From Bryobacterales bacterium (lineage in GTDB: Bacteria > Acidobacteriota > Terriglobia > Bryobacterales > Bryobacteraceae), in the NCBI GenBank assembly GCA_003163855.1, contig PLRJ01000159.1:107255-171254 (forward strand): a stretch of DNA of 64,000 nucleotides, written 5' to 3'. A program made the position numbers and the translations under genes. Numbering within the stretch: position 1 is the first letter of the stretch; each line of letters starts with the position of its first letter. Below the pieces are notes generated by a model that did no database searches, was not told the origin of the DNA, and saw only the letters and a program-made list of their open reading frames with translations. Positions 1 to 8,633 of the stretch are shown here, in pieces.

Positions 1-44
1 AGAGTCGGCGGAAGCGTGCACATGCGAGCACAGGAGAAAAGTTT

Positions 45-281
45 ATGGCATCGGTAGCAGAAAAAGTAAAACAGATCATTGTCGAACAGCTTGGTGTCGA
101 CGAAGCGCAGGTTGAGCCTAGCGCATCTTTCGTCGACGATCTTGGTGCCGACTCTCTTGACATCGTGGAATTGGTAATGGCGTTTGAAGAGGCGTTCGAT
201 CTGGACATTCCGGACGAAGACGCCGAAAAGATTAAGACAGTAAAAGACGCGATCGACTACATCGAATCTAAGAAAAAGTAG
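45..281 (+). CDS. acpP: Acyl carrier protein
   Basis: Carries growing acyl chains on a phosphopantetheine arm for type II fatty acid synthesis in the cytoplasm. At 78 residues it has the usual family length, is acidic throughout, and contains the [12 protein letters not shown] motif whose serine takes the prosthetic group. The ATG follows an AGGAG ribosome binding site in the first bases of the window. The next gene on the same strand is fabF, its direct partner enzyme, about 140 bases downstream, which is the common bacterial acpP-fabF order. Identification is secure. Confidence 0.97.
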   Translation: MASVAEKVKQIIVEQLGVDEAQVEPSASFVDDLGADSLDIVELVMAFEEAFDLDIPDEDAEKIKTVKDAIDYIESKKK

Positions 282-420
282 TAATCAGTCGCAGTATTTT
301 CCCTGACGCGTGATTCGCCTCTTGGCCGACACAAGCAAGCACTAGCCAAGGCTGCTCGGCCTCCTCTAGAGTTTCCGTGCCGTGCTTTGCTGGGCGATTA
401 TTTAAATGGATAGGTAGGAG

Positions 421-1671
421 ATGGCGCAGCGCAGAGTAGTGGTTACTGGAGTCGGCCTATTGTGTTCAGTAGGCACCGGAACCGAGCAGACGTGGGCGGC
501 GGTGTTGAAGGCGCAGAGCGGTATCGGCCCCATCACCCAGTTCGACGCAGCACAATTTGATGCCCGGATCGCCGGCGAGGTGAAGGACTTCAACCCGCAT
601 CTATACGTCGAAAAAAAAGAAGTCAAGAAGATGGGACGGTTTATTCAGTTCGCCATGGCGGCGAGTAGTTTTGCCGTTGAATCGTCGGGTTTGCATCTTC
701 CAGATGAAGCTGACGCGGAAAATGTCGGGGTCTATATTGGCAGCGGCATAGGCGCTTTCGAAATCATTGAGCGTGAGCACCGTACACTTTTGGAGCGTGG
801 TCCCAGCCGTATTTCGCCGTTCTTCATCCCGTCCGTCATCGTCAATCTGGCCAGCGGCTACGTGTCCATTAAATACGGCGCCAAGGGTCCGAATTCGGCC
901 ACGGCAACGGCCTGCACCACCAGTGCCCACTCTATAGGCGACTCCTTCCGCCTCATTCAACGCGGCGATGCCGACGTGATGATCTGCGGCGGCAGCGAAG
1001 CCTGCATCACGCCCATGGGCATCGGCGGATTTGCCGCCATGCGTGCGCTTTCCACGCGCAACGACGAACCGGAACGCGCCTCCCGTCCCTGGGATAAGGA
1101 CCGCGATGGTTTTGTGGTCGGCGAAGGCTCAGGCATCCTGGTGCTTGAGGAACTGGAGCATGCCAAAAAGCGAAACGCGCCCATCTATGCCGAGATTGTC
1201 GGCTACGGCATGAGTTCCGATGCGCATCACATTACCGCGCCTCCCGAAGACGGCAATGGGGGTTATCGAGTAATGCGCAACGCCATGCGCGACGCCGGTA
1301 TCGATCCGACGCAGGTGCAATATGTCAATGCGCACGGCACCTCCACCGGGTTGGGCGACCGAGCCGAAACCCTGGCTATCAAACGAGCCTTCGGCGACCA
1401 TGTCAACAAACTGGCTGTGAGTTCCACCAAGTCGATGACCGGCCATCTTTTAGGCGGAGCCGGCGGGTTGGAGGCTGGCATATGCGTGCTGGCTATTCGC
1501 GATCAGATTGCACCTCCGACGATTAACTACGACACGCCCGATCCCGAATGCGATCTTGATTATGTGCCCAACGTGGCGCGCAAAATGCCTATTGAGTATG
1601 CGCTTTCCAACAGCTTCGGCTTCGGCGGTACGAATGGGTGCTTGATCTTCAAGAGGTACGAAGAGAAGTAG
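421..1671 (+). CDS. fabF: Beta-ketoacyl-ACP synthase II
   Basis: Condenses malonyl-ACP with acyl-ACP in the elongation cycle of fatty acid synthesis. The 416 residues match FabF length. The thiolase-fold active site is visible: the nucleophilic cysteine in TATACTTSAHSIG, the first histidine in VNAHGTSTGLGD and the second in STKSMTGHLLGGAGG, plus the C-terminal glycine-rich NSFGFGGTN. The start has a GGTAGGAG ribosome binding site. It lies behind acpP and is probably co-transcribed with it. The ORF-track gene that overlaps its 3' end starts more plausibly just after this stop. Confidence 0.96.
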   Translation: MAQRRVVVTGVGLLCSVGTGTEQTWAAVLKAQSGIGPITQFDAAQFDARIAGEVKDFNPHLYVEKKEVKKMGRFIQFAMAASSFAVESSGLHLPDEADAENVGVYIGSGIGAFEIIEREHRTLLERGPSRISPFFIPSVIVNLASGYVSIKYGAKGPNSATATACTTSAHSIGDSFRLIQRGDADVMICGGSEACITPMGIGGFAAMRALSTRNDEPERASRPWDKDRDGFVVGEGSGILVLEELEHAKKRNAPIYAEIVGYGMSSDAHHITAPPEDGNGGYRVMRNAMRDAGIDPTQVQYVNAHGTSTGLGDRAETLAIKRAFGDHVNKLAVSSTKSMTGHLLGGAGGLEAGICVLAIRDQIAPPTINYDTPDPECDLDYVPNVARKMPIEYALSNSFGFGGTNGCLIFKRYEEK

Positions 1672-1676
1672 CGGCA

Positions 1677-2222
1677 ATGCGCAGCTACAGCTTTGAAGAA
1701 TATCTGGAGCTTGAACGCGAGGCCGACTTCAGAAGCGAATACCGTGCGGGCCAGATCGTCCCAATGGCGAGCGGAACGGCGAGACACTCGGAGCTGTCTG
1801 CACGGATGATAGCCCTACTTGTGCAAACCAAGAGACGCCACGTGTTTAATTGCAACCTCCGGCTGTACATCGAAGACTACAACGAATGCACTTACGCCGA
1901 CGCAATGCTCATCTGCGGTAAGGTGCGGTACTGGAAAGGTCAGAATGATGTCGTCACCAACCCGACTGCGGTGGTAGAAGTATTGTCACCATCGACCGAG
2001 AAGTACGACCGAACGACCAAGCGCGGCTACTACAGTAGCGTTCCTTCCATGGAACATATTTTGGTGGTGTGGCAGGATCGCGTTCGTGTGGAATGTTCGA
2101 CTCGGCAAGACGCCAGCACCTGGATTACGAAGCAGTACGATAGTGAATCGGATGTTCTGCCTTTGGGGTTTAAAGTGGCGGAGATTTACGAAGGAATCTT
2201 GACGCAACAAGAAGGTTTGTGA
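1677..2222 (+). CDS. Uma2 family (DUF820) endonuclease-like protein
   Basis: About 181 residues with the Uma2/DUF820 pattern: a conserved glutamate in FRSEYRAGQIV, an aspartate in TYADAMLICG, and the EVLSPSTEKYDRTTKR block, which together form the PD-(D/E)XK nuclease-like core of this family. The family is very common in Acidobacteria and Cyanobacteria, and its biological role is unknown; nuclease activity is inferred from fold only. I chose the ATG at 1677 (MRSYSFEEYLELE), six bases after the fabF stop, because the family usually begins with this helix; the track start at 1638 lies inside fabF. Confidence 0.85.
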   Translation: MRSYSFEEYLELEREADFRSEYRAGQIVPMASGTARHSELSARMIALLVQTKRRHVFNCNLRLYIEDYNECTYADAMLICGKVRYWKGQNDVVTNPTAVVEVLSPSTEKYDRTTKRGYYSSVPSMEHILVVWQDRVRVECSTRQDASTWITKQYDSESDVLPLGFKVAEIYEGILTQQEGL

Positions 2223-2267
2223 AAAACCGCGCCGCCGCTTGCTGCGACTCACTGGCATACTGGATGC

Positions 2268-2564
2268 ATGGCGGAACAAATCATTCCGAACAACGGCGAT
2301 CCCCGAGTCGATGCGGCACTATCGCGCATTCGCGGGAAGTTCACCGATCTGGAAGATGCACTGGCCGTGCAGGCCCACCTTGAAAAAGGTCTGGCCGAGC
2401 AAAGCAAGTTGCCAGCCCGACGCCTGGCTGATTTGATTTCCAGCCTTGAAGCCGAGTCGACAGAGCGCCGCGCCAAAGATGCCGTGCTGGATGCCCGCGT
2501 GGACAAGCTTGTTTCTTCAATCGGCGAACTGATCTCGAGAATTCCGCCCGCCGCGCTCAGATAG
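2268..2564 (+). CDS. Small coiled-coil hypothetical protein
   Basis: 98 residues, not recognised. The sequence is hydrophilic and helix-rich, with an Ala/Leu/Glu composition suggesting a coiled coil (roughly residues 15-90), and has no membrane segment or signal peptide. It starts about 45 bases after the Uma2-like gene, and a small membrane protein follows 20 bases later, so it may sit in a short operon. It is supported as a real gene by frame continuity and ordinary residue usage, not by homology. Confidence 0.55.
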   Translation: MAEQIIPNNGDPRVDAALSRIRGKFTDLEDALAVQAHLEKGLAEQSKLPARRLADLISSLEAESTERRAKDAVLDARVDKLVSSIGELISRIPPAALR

Positions 2565-2584
2565 TTTCCTGCCCCGGTTGCACC

Positions 2585-2980
2585 ATGGTTGGTTGCGTCG
2601 TTGTGTTGTTAATTGCACTGGCAATATCTTTCATCTTCTTGGGCATCGGCAAGACCGCCATGATAGCGATGTTTTTAATAGCCCTGTTCGCCGCGCTACT
2701 CATTGCAGGGCGCAGGGCCAAGGCTCGGCGTCAGGCATCCATGGCGGATGGAAGTTACGGGCGCAGGTTTGTATACGTTCAAGACGACGGCATGGCGAGG
2801 GAACTCACGGCGACCGAACTCGACTACCTGAATACCGAATTTCATGGCGCAGACGGGGATCGCCCCTATATTAAGTACAGATATTCCAGCCTAACGCCCG
2901 ACCGTCGCCTCAGGGGCTTTCTTCTTCGAAAGAAGTTACCTCGCCAAGTTGACGTGAAACCTGCTTCAAGCAAAGGGTAA
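2585..2980 (+). CDS. Small membrane protein of unknown function
   Basis: 131 residues, not recognised. The N-terminal half (about residues 3-43) forms one long hydrophobic stretch or a two-helix hairpin, followed by the basic stop-transfer RRAKARRQ. The remaining ~85 residues are soluble and rich in charged and aromatic residues, ending in a basic tail. This topology suggests an inner-membrane anchor with a cytoplasmic domain. It follows the small coiled-coil gene by 20 bases. A competing ORF in another frame (2578-2874) has a residue composition unlike a protein and is treated as a shadow. Confidence 0.55.
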   Translation: MVGCVVVLLIALAISFIFLGIGKTAMIAMFLIALFAALLIAGRRAKARRQASMADGSYGRRFVYVQDDGMARELTATELDYLNTEFHGADGDRPYIKYRYSSLTPDRRLRGFLLRKKLPRQVDVKPASSKG

Positions 2981-3067
2981 ATTTCGGAATGCCCTACGCC
3001 CACACCCGGTCTGGCATCATTGGAGAGTTGTCTCTGCGCACCGCTTCCTGACAACAATCAAGCAAAA

Positions 3068-3331
3068 ATGCTCTTCCTAATCTTCCTCTGGGCGCTTTGG
3101 GGCGCCGTCATCGATTTCCGCTACCAGAAAAACGGCGGAACAAAACCAACCAAACGCGCATGGTTCATTCTCTCCATCGCCGTCGCAGCCGCAGTCGCCC
3201 GCGTTCTCGTACTGTGGTTTGGTGGCGCTCCGCCGTTGAATGTGCGTGATCAGGCCTGCGCCCTCGGTATGGCCATCGTCATTGTGTGGGAGTTCAGCCG
3301 CTGGCAGGTGCGCTTCAGCCGCGCTACTTAA
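3068..3331 (+). CDS. Small multi-pass membrane protein
   Basis: About 87 residues if started at the ATG at 3068 (MLFLIFLWALWGAVIDF); the upstream start at 3020 would add 16 unremarkable residues. Three hydrophobic segments are visible (near residues 1-16, 32-52 and 62-76), separated by short basic loops. It is not recognised as any family. It converges on the PmoA-like gene and their 3' ends overlap by 8 bases. Confidence 0.5.
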   Translation: MLFLIFLWALWGAVIDFRYQKNGGTKPTKRAWFILSIAVAAAVARVLVLWFGGAPPLNVRDQACALGMAIVIVWEFSRWQVRFSRAT

Positions 3332-4292
3332 ACTTCTTCGCGTACTCTTCGTACATATCCGCGATATTCTTCTTCGGAACATCCCCCGGATGAATCACCA
3401 CCCGGTAGCGAAACCTTAATGAATCGCCCGCCTTTAACGATTTGCCACCTGCCTCCGCCGCTTTCGGATCGAATTCCTTCAGCCCAAACGGATTCACCGC
3501 AAACAAACCGTAATCGCGCGAATGCCAGCGCGGCGGATGGTTGAAATTAGCCGGACAATCGAAAATCACGATCCCAACTTTTTGGCCATCTACCGTGCCG
3601 TCGTAATCCACCCAATCGGCCCGCTTGCCCCACACATTCTTTTCCGTCTGCGCGCCTTCTGAATTGGTCATAATGCCGCCCTTTTTTCCGGTCATGCTGT
3701 CCGCCAGGCGAATCGCGAAAAAGCCTTCTTTGGTGTCGCCAAACTTCACGTCTGTCTTGGCGGTAAGCGTAAAGTCAACATCCACCATCCGCAATGCGCT
3801 GTCCGCATAGAACGTCATGGTGCGGTCTTCCACCAGCATCACGCCGCGTTCAGGCGCCTGCCAGTTGAAGCTCGCGTTCACGCTGCCCGATTTCTTGCCG
3901 GGCTTTAAATCACCCAGGCTTTTGAGAACCACTCTGCCTTTTACTTTCGGGTTCTCACCGCTCGGCTTCGATTCCGCTTCCACTTCCCAGAAGTTCACGT
4001 CGCTGATGTCGCCGAATCCGACGAACATGCCCTTGTGGTGCGGATGATCTCTCGATTCGCCTTCCACAATTTCCATCGGCCACTTGCGCGTTACCACCAG
4101 TCCGTCGGCCGTCCGCAGCGGCGCCACAAAAGGCTTGGCGTACGCTGCTCCGTAATAGAAGTTCGAGAACGGCTTGCCGTTGATGGTAATTTCCACATGA
4201 TCGCCATCCACATTCTTCAATTCGACCTGAGCCTGGACAGGAGATGCGCTCAGCAGACAAAGCGCAAACGGGGCTAACACTGCCAATTTCAT
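3324..4292 (-). CDS. PmoA-like (DUF6807) secreted protein
   Basis: About 322 residues starting at MKLAVLAPFALCLLSASPVQAQ, a clean signal peptide cut after AQA; the track start at 4328 adds a non-signal-like prefix. The core block RDHPHHKGMFVGFGDISDVNFWE is typical of the family annotated as methane oxygenase PmoA-like or DUF6807. Despite that name, the family shows no relation in sequence to membrane methane monooxygenase and has no demonstrated reaction; it is frequent in Acidobacteria and Planctomycetes near carbohydrate genes. A periplasmic location is inferred. It is transcribed away from the tat genes, with a 10-bp inverted repeat between the two starts. Confidence 0.8.
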   Translation of the reverse strand: MKLAVLAPFALCLLSASPVQAQVELKNVDGDHVEITINGKPFSNFYYGAAYAKPFVAPLRTADGLVVTRKWPMEIVEGESRDHPHHKGMFVGFGDISDVNFWEVEAESKPSGENPKVKGRVVLKSLGDLKPGKKSGSVNASFNWQAPERGVMLVEDRTMTFYADSALRMVDVDFTLTAKTDVKFGDTKEGFFAIRLADSMTGKKGGIMTNSEGAQTEKNVWGKRADWVDYDGTVDGQKVGIVIFDCPANFNHPPRWHSRDYGLFAVNPFGLKEFDPKAAEAGGKSLKAGDSLRFRYRVVIHPGDVPKKNIADMYEEYAKKFK

Positions 4293-4303
4293 AGATTCCT
4301 CTG

Positions 4304-4358
4304 CATGATATCCAAATAGGCCCTGCATCGTCTCATCTTCAGACCCTGGGATATCATG
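4304..4358. promoter_or_regulatory. Inverted repeat in divergent promoter region
   Basis: Two perfect 10-bp inverted arms, CATGATATCC (4304-4313) and GGATATCATG (4349-4358), are separated by 35 bases between the starts of the PmoA-like gene and the tatA/B gene. Each arm contains the palindrome GATATC. The position suits a dimeric regulator acting on one or both promoters, but no regulator can be named. Confidence 0.35.
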
Positions 4359-4387
4359 GAGGCTAAAAGGAATGGGAGGAGCTTAGT

Positions 4388-4894
4388 ATGGGACCGATTG
4401 GCGTGCAGGAGATGATCTTTATCTTCATCCTTGCGCTACTTATGTTCGGACCCAAGAAGCTGCCGGAACTGGCGCGCATGCTGGGCAAAGGCCTCAGCGA
4501 ATTCAGGCGCGCCAAGAACGAGCTTCAGTCTACCTTCCAAACTCACATGCAGGAGTTGGAGCGGGAGGCCCGCATGGAAGACGCAAAGAAGAGCGCGGCT
4601 TCCTCGCCCATGATCACTCCTCCGGCCAACCCCTACTCGTACGCAGCGGACGAGTACGGACAGGCCTCAGCTGGTTACGGTTATTCCTCCAGCGACAGTT
4701 CCAGCTACCCTTCTGAGCCGCCTGTGGAAGCGCACGCTGCGCAAACCCACGAAATAGAATCTGCGGCTCCTGCTGCCCCCATCGAGCCGGTGAATGGTTC
4801 TGTGCCGCGAACGAATGGCGTGCAATCCCTCTCCGCTTCCGCCCACTCCGCCGCAACGCACTCGTCTGAAGCCAAGGAAGAGCACCCCGCTTAG
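4388..4894 (+). CDS. Twin-arginine translocase TatA/TatB subunit
   Basis: 168 residues. The N-terminal transmembrane helix (about residues 7-20) is followed by the hinge FGPKKLPELAR and an amphipathic helix GKGLSEFRRAKNEL, the hallmark of the TatA/B family that forms the pore for folded proteins. The tail after residue 70 is long, low in complexity and rich in Ala/Pro/Ser, closer to TatB length than to typical TatA. A GGGAGGAG ribosome binding site precedes the ATG. TatC follows 13 bases later. Exported candidates in this window with SRR-type leaders are the VWFA protein and the sugar isomerase-like protein. Confidence 0.92.
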   Translation: MGPIGVQEMIFIFILALLMFGPKKLPELARMLGKGLSEFRRAKNELQSTFQTHMQELEREARMEDAKKSAASSPMITPPANPYSYAADEYGQASAGYGYSSSDSSSYPSEPPVEAHAAQTHEIESAAPAAPIEPVNGSVPRTNGVQSLSASAHSAATHSSEAKEEHPA

Positions 4895-4907
4895 TTGCTG
4901 ACTATTG

Positions 4908-6017
4908 ATGCCCGACGATAAACCCGAGCAAGGCGCTCCAGAAGCCGAGGCTACTGAAAGCCCCGTTTATAACAGCGAGTCGCAGCCTTATCTCAGCGCG
5001 CCTGAATTAGCTCCAGAACCGCCGCCGGTTGTCCCTCAAACAATTCCCAGTTCTGTACCCGCCGTTTTCTCACCCCCGCCCGCGCCACCCCCTCCGCCCA
5101 GAACTCCGCCGGAAGAAGATGAAGACGAGACTCCAGAAGAGAAAGGCATGCTCCGCATGTCGTTCATGGGCCACCTGGAGGAACTGCGCACACGCCTGCT
5201 TCGCGCCATTATCGGCGTGGTGCTGGCATTCGTCTTAAGCATCACGTTTTGTAAGCCGCTATGGAATATCATTTCGGCGCCTGCCGTACAGGCATTGAAG
5301 AATCTGGATATAAATCCGCCTAGACTTGTTTACCTCACGCCGATGGAGGGCTTCAATGTCATCTACATCAAGTTGCCATTACTGGTGGCGATCTTCCTCG
5401 GATCGCCGTGGGTGCTCTACCAGGTCTGGGCCTTCATTTCTCCCGGTCTCTACAAGCGTGAAAAGCGTTGGGCCGTGCCGTTTGTGGCGTCCACTGCGGG
5501 TCTTTTCATCAGCGGCGGCCTCTTCGCCTACTTTGTCGCTTTCCGCTTCGGGCTGGAGTTCTTGCTGGGCATCGGGCGCGACATTAACGTGTCACCTATG
5601 GTTTCCATCGACACCTATTTCGATCTTTTCGTCAACGTAACCCTAGGCGTCGGTCTGGTATTTGAGATGCCGGTGATCATCTTCTTCCTGACTCTGCTGC
5701 GGTTGGCCTCTCCGCGTTTCCTGCTGCGCCATTCCCGTTACGCCATTCTCGCTATCACCATCATTGCCGCCATCGTCACGCCCACGCCTGACGTCTTCAA
5801 CATGATGATCTTTGCCGTTCCCATGGTGCTGCTGTTCTTTGTCGGCGTGTTCCTAAGCTATCTGCTGGTCCTGAAACGCGAAGGCAAGAGCTTCCCGTGG
5901 ACCAAGGTCCTGCTGGTGGTGCTTGGAATGATCTTACTGATGGCCGGAGTAGTGGCGATTCTCATCTATCGCTACCACTTCCATTTTGTCCAGCACTGGC
6001 CCTTCTTGTTGCCTTAG
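4908..6017 (+). CDS. tatC: Twin-arginine translocase subunit TatC
   Basis: 369 residues from the ATG at 4908 (the track uses the adjacent TTG). Residues 1-75 form a proline-rich, acidic cytoplasmic extension not present in short TatC proteins. The conserved TatC start MSFMGHLEELRTRLLRA follows, then six membrane helices with the periplasmic block YLTPMEGFNVIYIKL, the FISPGLYKREKRW loop and the late motif AAIVTPTPDVFNMM. TatC recognises the twin-arginine signal peptide. It is coupled to the upstream TatA/B gene. Confidence 0.96.
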   Translation: MPDDKPEQGAPEAEATESPVYNSESQPYLSAPELAPEPPPVVPQTIPSSVPAVFSPPPAPPPPPRTPPEEDEDETPEEKGMLRMSFMGHLEELRTRLLRAIIGVVLAFVLSITFCKPLWNIISAPAVQALKNLDINPPRLVYLTPMEGFNVIYIKLPLLVAIFLGSPWVLYQVWAFISPGLYKREKRWAVPFVASTAGLFISGGLFAYFVAFRFGLEFLLGIGRDINVSPMVSIDTYFDLFVNVTLGVGLVFEMPVIIFFLTLLRLASPRFLLRHSRYAILAITIIAAIVTPTPDVFNMMIFAVPMVLLFFVGVFLSYLLVLKREGKSFPWTKVLLVVLGMILLMAGVVAILIYRYHFHFVQHWPFLLP

Positions 6018-6024
6018 CCTTTCT

Positions 6025-6741
6025 TTACCAGTCGCGCCACAGCGCAACGCCGCCCAACAGTCCGTCGTCGTTGGGCACGCGCGTCACATTCTTAGGCAGA
6101 GAAAAATCAATCTTCACCGCGTTCCCTCCGCCAATGTAAAGGTGATCGTAGTTGAACGTCGATTCCAACTGCGCGATTGCCTTCTCGATCAACTTGTTCC
6201 AGCGCTTGCGCCCGGCCTTGGCTAAGCCCTTCTTGCCGAGGAACTCTTCGTACGTCTTGCCCTTGCGCCATGGATGATGCGCTAGTTCCAACCCCGGCGT
6301 CAGACGGCCGTTCGTATAGAGCGACGACCCGAAGCCCGTGCCCAGCGTAATCACCAGTTCCACCCCGCGGCCGTGTATAGCTCCAAATCCCTGAATGGCC
6401 GCGTCATTCATTACACGAACCGGTCTGCGCCACTTACGCGCAAGAACCTTCTCCAGTTCAAAGCCGACCCAACTTGGATTGAGGTTGTGCGCGGTCAGGG
6501 TAGCCCCGCGTTTCACTACGCCGGGAAAGCCGACCGACACTCTGTCAAAGCCCTTGTCTTTGCACTTCTGCGCCAGATCGTCCATCACCAGCAGCAGGTT
6601 CTCAGGGGTGGCCGGCTGCGGCGTCTCCACGCGCAGCCGTTCGGTTAGCGGCTTGCCTCGAGAGTCGAGCAGCATGCACTTTACGCCCGTACCACCAATG
6701 TCGAAAACTAGCGTCACAGGATTCGGCGCCTTGGTTGCCAT
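6025..6741 (-). CDS. ppgK: Polyphosphate glucokinase-like ROK kinase
   Basis: About 238 residues from the ATG at 6741 (MATKAPNPVTLVFDIGGTG); the track start adds an unlikely 28-residue prefix. The phosphate-binding DIGGTGVKCMLLD, the NDAAIQGFG sugar-site block, TLGTGFGSSLY and LELAHHPWRKGKTYEEFLG are the arrangement seen in PpgK-type kinases, which phosphorylate glucose with polyphosphate and/or ATP. It lacks the zinc-binding cysteines of repressor-type ROK proteins, consistent with a pure kinase. The phosphoryl donor cannot be read from sequence. It converges on tatC with a 7-base gap. Confidence 0.85.
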   Translation of the reverse strand: MATKAPNPVTLVFDIGGTGVKCMLLDSRGKPLTERLRVETPQPATPENLLLVMDDLAQKCKDKGFDRVSVGFPGVVKRGATLTAHNLNPSWVGFELEKVLARKWRRPVRVMNDAAIQGFGAIHGRGVELVITLGTGFGSSLYTNGRLTPGLELAHHPWRKGKTYEEFLGKKGLAKAGRKRWNKLIEKAIAQLESTFNYDHLYIGGGNAVKIDFSLPKNVTRVPNDDGLLGGVALWRDW

Positions 6742-6968
6742 ATGCACAAATGTATCCGACCCGCTTAATGCATTCGTACGAATACGTGTGCTTACAACCG
6801 CCCTTGGCAGATTTTTCCACCTCACTAACCACTAGAGCAGTCGCCTAAAGCGTTGAAAAAGCTTGGTTCTACAGTTTGGCTAACGACTTGCTGAATTAAC
6901 AGCGAAGAGAGCCCAAGGCTCCTAAGAAGACAACAAAGCTTGTTCGTAGTTAGTGGAGGAGAAACAAA

Positions 6969-7673
6969 ATGCAACATTCACTTCGCCCTTTTTATATCGG
7001 CGCGCTCGCAGTCATTGGTCTGGCTTTGATCGGCACTTCGTTCGTGCCGCGCGTCAAGGCAGACGAATGGGACAAGATGACTGTGGTGACGGTAAATGAG
7101 CCCATCATCGCCGGCAACAAGGTGCTGCCGGCTGGCACCTATGTATGGAAACTGCTGGATTCGCAAAGCGACCGGCACATTGTGCAGATTTTTGATAAAG
7201 ATCAGACTCATTTAGAAGAAACCATCCTAGCCATCCCAAACTACCGGCTCCAGCCAACTGGTCACACGCGCTTTGCCTTCTGGGAAACTCCAGCGGGCGT
7301 TCCGAAGGCAGTTCGAGCATGGTTCTACCCTGGTGACAACTTCGGTCAAGAGTTCGCTTATCCTAAGAAGCTTGTAGCTCAGTTGGCAGCAGCAGTGCCT
7401 GCACCTGCCGTCTATCACGAACCCGCTCCGGCTCCTCAACCAGAAGCCGCGCCTGCTCCGCAACCGGAAGCTCAGCCGCAGCCTGAACCGACCCCCGCAC
7501 CTGCTCCAGTAGCGCAACCGCAACCCGAGCCTACTCCAACACCGGCGCCGGTGCAACAACCCGCACCCCAGACGCTCCCCCACACTGCCAGCCAGAGTCC
7601 GCTCATCGCCTTGTTAGGCTTAGCGTCACTTAGCTTGGCTGGATTAATGACACTGGCGACCAAGAGGTCGTAA
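6969..7673 (+). CDS. Secreted surface protein with LPHTA sorting-like tail
   Basis: 234 residues. An N-terminal signal or anchor (about 8-32) leads to a ~110-residue beta-rich domain (DEWDKMTVVTVNEP through RAWFYPGDNFGQEF). A Pro/Ala/Glu/Gln repeat spacer (about 140-200) follows, then LPHTAS, a hydrophobic stretch of about 20 residues and a KRS end. This tail has the layout of a sortase signal: motif, membrane segment, positive end. LPxTA is close to the LPNTA motif used by class D sortases, and a sortase lies two genes downstream. The start has a strong GTGGAGGAG ribosome binding site. The globular domain is recalled from acidobacterial secreted proteins of unknown role. Confidence 0.8.
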   Translation: MQHSLRPFYIGALAVIGLALIGTSFVPRVKADEWDKMTVVTVNEPIIAGNKVLPAGTYVWKLLDSQSDRHIVQIFDKDQTHLEETILAIPNYRLQPTGHTRFAFWETPAGVPKAVRAWFYPGDNFGQEFAYPKKLVAQLAAAVPAPAVYHEPAPAPQPEAAPAPQPEAQPQPEPTPAPAPVAQPQPEPTPTPAPVQQPAPQTLPHTASQSPLIALLGLASLSLAGLMTLATKRS

Positions 7674-7694
7674 ATCGTTATACTGGCGAGAAGC

Positions 7695-7726
7695 GGGCGG
7701 TCATCTTTCGGATGGCCGCCCTGTTT
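7695..7726 (+). terminator. Hairpin, probable terminator
   Basis: GGGCGGTCATC and GATGGCCGCCC form an 11-bp stem (one G-T pair) around a TTTCG loop, followed by a weak TGTTT tail. It lies 21 bases after the LPHTA gene stop and just before the VWFA gene. The weak T-run means it may be leaky, allowing partial co-transcription of the downstream genes. Confidence 0.5.
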
Positions 7727-7733
7727 GGCATAT

Positions 7734-8630
7734 ATGAAACCTCTTCTCTCGCGACGGGAACTACTGACCGCGCTAGCTGCGGTGCCGCTCCTGGCACAGG
7801 AGAAGGAACCGTTCACCATTACTGACAATGTCCGCCTGGTGCTGCTGGATGTCAGCGTCAGAAATAAAGATGGCTCTTACGTGAACGGGCTGAACAAACA
7901 AGACTTCAAGGTTCTCGACTCCGGGAAACCAACTCCTATAACAGAATTCTCGAACGCGGATGCTCCAGTCACCGTTGGGCTGATACTCGATGACAGCGGC
8001 AGCATGCGCAACAACCGTCCGGGCGTCGTGCTGGCGGGCCTGGCTTTCGCCAAAGTGAGCAATCCGCATGATGAGTTCTTTGTAGTCAACTTCAACGATC
8101 AAGTTATTCCGGGCCTGCCTCCTCATGTTTCTTTCACCGATAACATCACCGAACTGCAAAAAGCGCTCTACATGGGCGACCCGGTCGGCAAGACCAAGCT
8201 GTACGACGCCATTGCTTACGGGCTGCGGCACCTGGAAGAGGGCCATCATGAAAAACGCACGCTTATTGTTGTAAGCGACGGTGGCGACAACGCCAGCAAA
8301 GTCTCGCAAAAGGAAGTCATCAGTCTGATTGAACAGAGTAGAGCCACCATTTACACCATCGGACTAGTCGATTCCAGCGACGGCGACTTGCAGCCGCAAG
8401 TGCTCCGCCGCTTCTCTGCCATCAGCGGAGGCGAGTATTTTGAGCCCCAGAAGAGCGACGACGTCATCCAGGTGATGTACAGAATTGCAAAGGACATTCG
8501 GAATCGCTACTCGATTGGTTTTACGCCGGAGACCGGCGAGGTGGCCCGGAGCCGGCACAGCGTCAAAGTTATCGCCACGCATGACGGCGTGAAACTGAAT
8601 GTGAAAACCCGATCGTTCTACAGCGCCTAA
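7734..8630 (+). CDS. VWFA domain protein (acidobacterial VWFA-related type)
   Basis: 298 residues from the ATG at 7734 (MKPLLSRRELLTAL); the track uses an upstream TTG. The leader SRRELLTALAAVPLLAQ resembles a twin-arginine signal. Residues ~30-85 match the VWFA-related N-terminal block of Acidobacteria (VRLVLLDVSVRNKDG, GLNKQDFKVLDSGK). The VWA domain follows with the metal-binding DDSGSM, a downstream TKLYDAI and the VVSDGGDN block. It probably binds a protein ligand outside the cytoplasmic membrane. It sits between an LPHTA protein and a sortase, four bases upstream of the latter, suggesting a shared surface function. Confidence 0.88.
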   Translation: MKPLLSRRELLTALAAVPLLAQEKEPFTITDNVRLVLLDVSVRNKDGSYVNGLNKQDFKVLDSGKPTPITEFSNADAPVTVGLILDDSGSMRNNRPGVVLAGLAFAKVSNPHDEFFVVNFNDQVIPGLPPHVSFTDNITELQKALYMGDPVGKTKLYDAIAYGLRHLEEGHHEKRTLIVVSDGGDNASKVSQKEVISLIEQSRATIYTIGLVDSSDGDLQPQVLRRFSAISGGEYFEPQKSDDVIQVMYRIAKDIRNRYSIGFTPETGEVARSRHSVKVIATHDGVKLNVKTRSFYSA

Positions 8631-8633
8631 CCA

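Noticed and set aside
3324-4292. PmoA-like protein as evidence of methane oxidation
   Set aside because: It is a secreted soluble DUF6807 protein without membrane helices; the name is historical and no pmoCAB operon is present.
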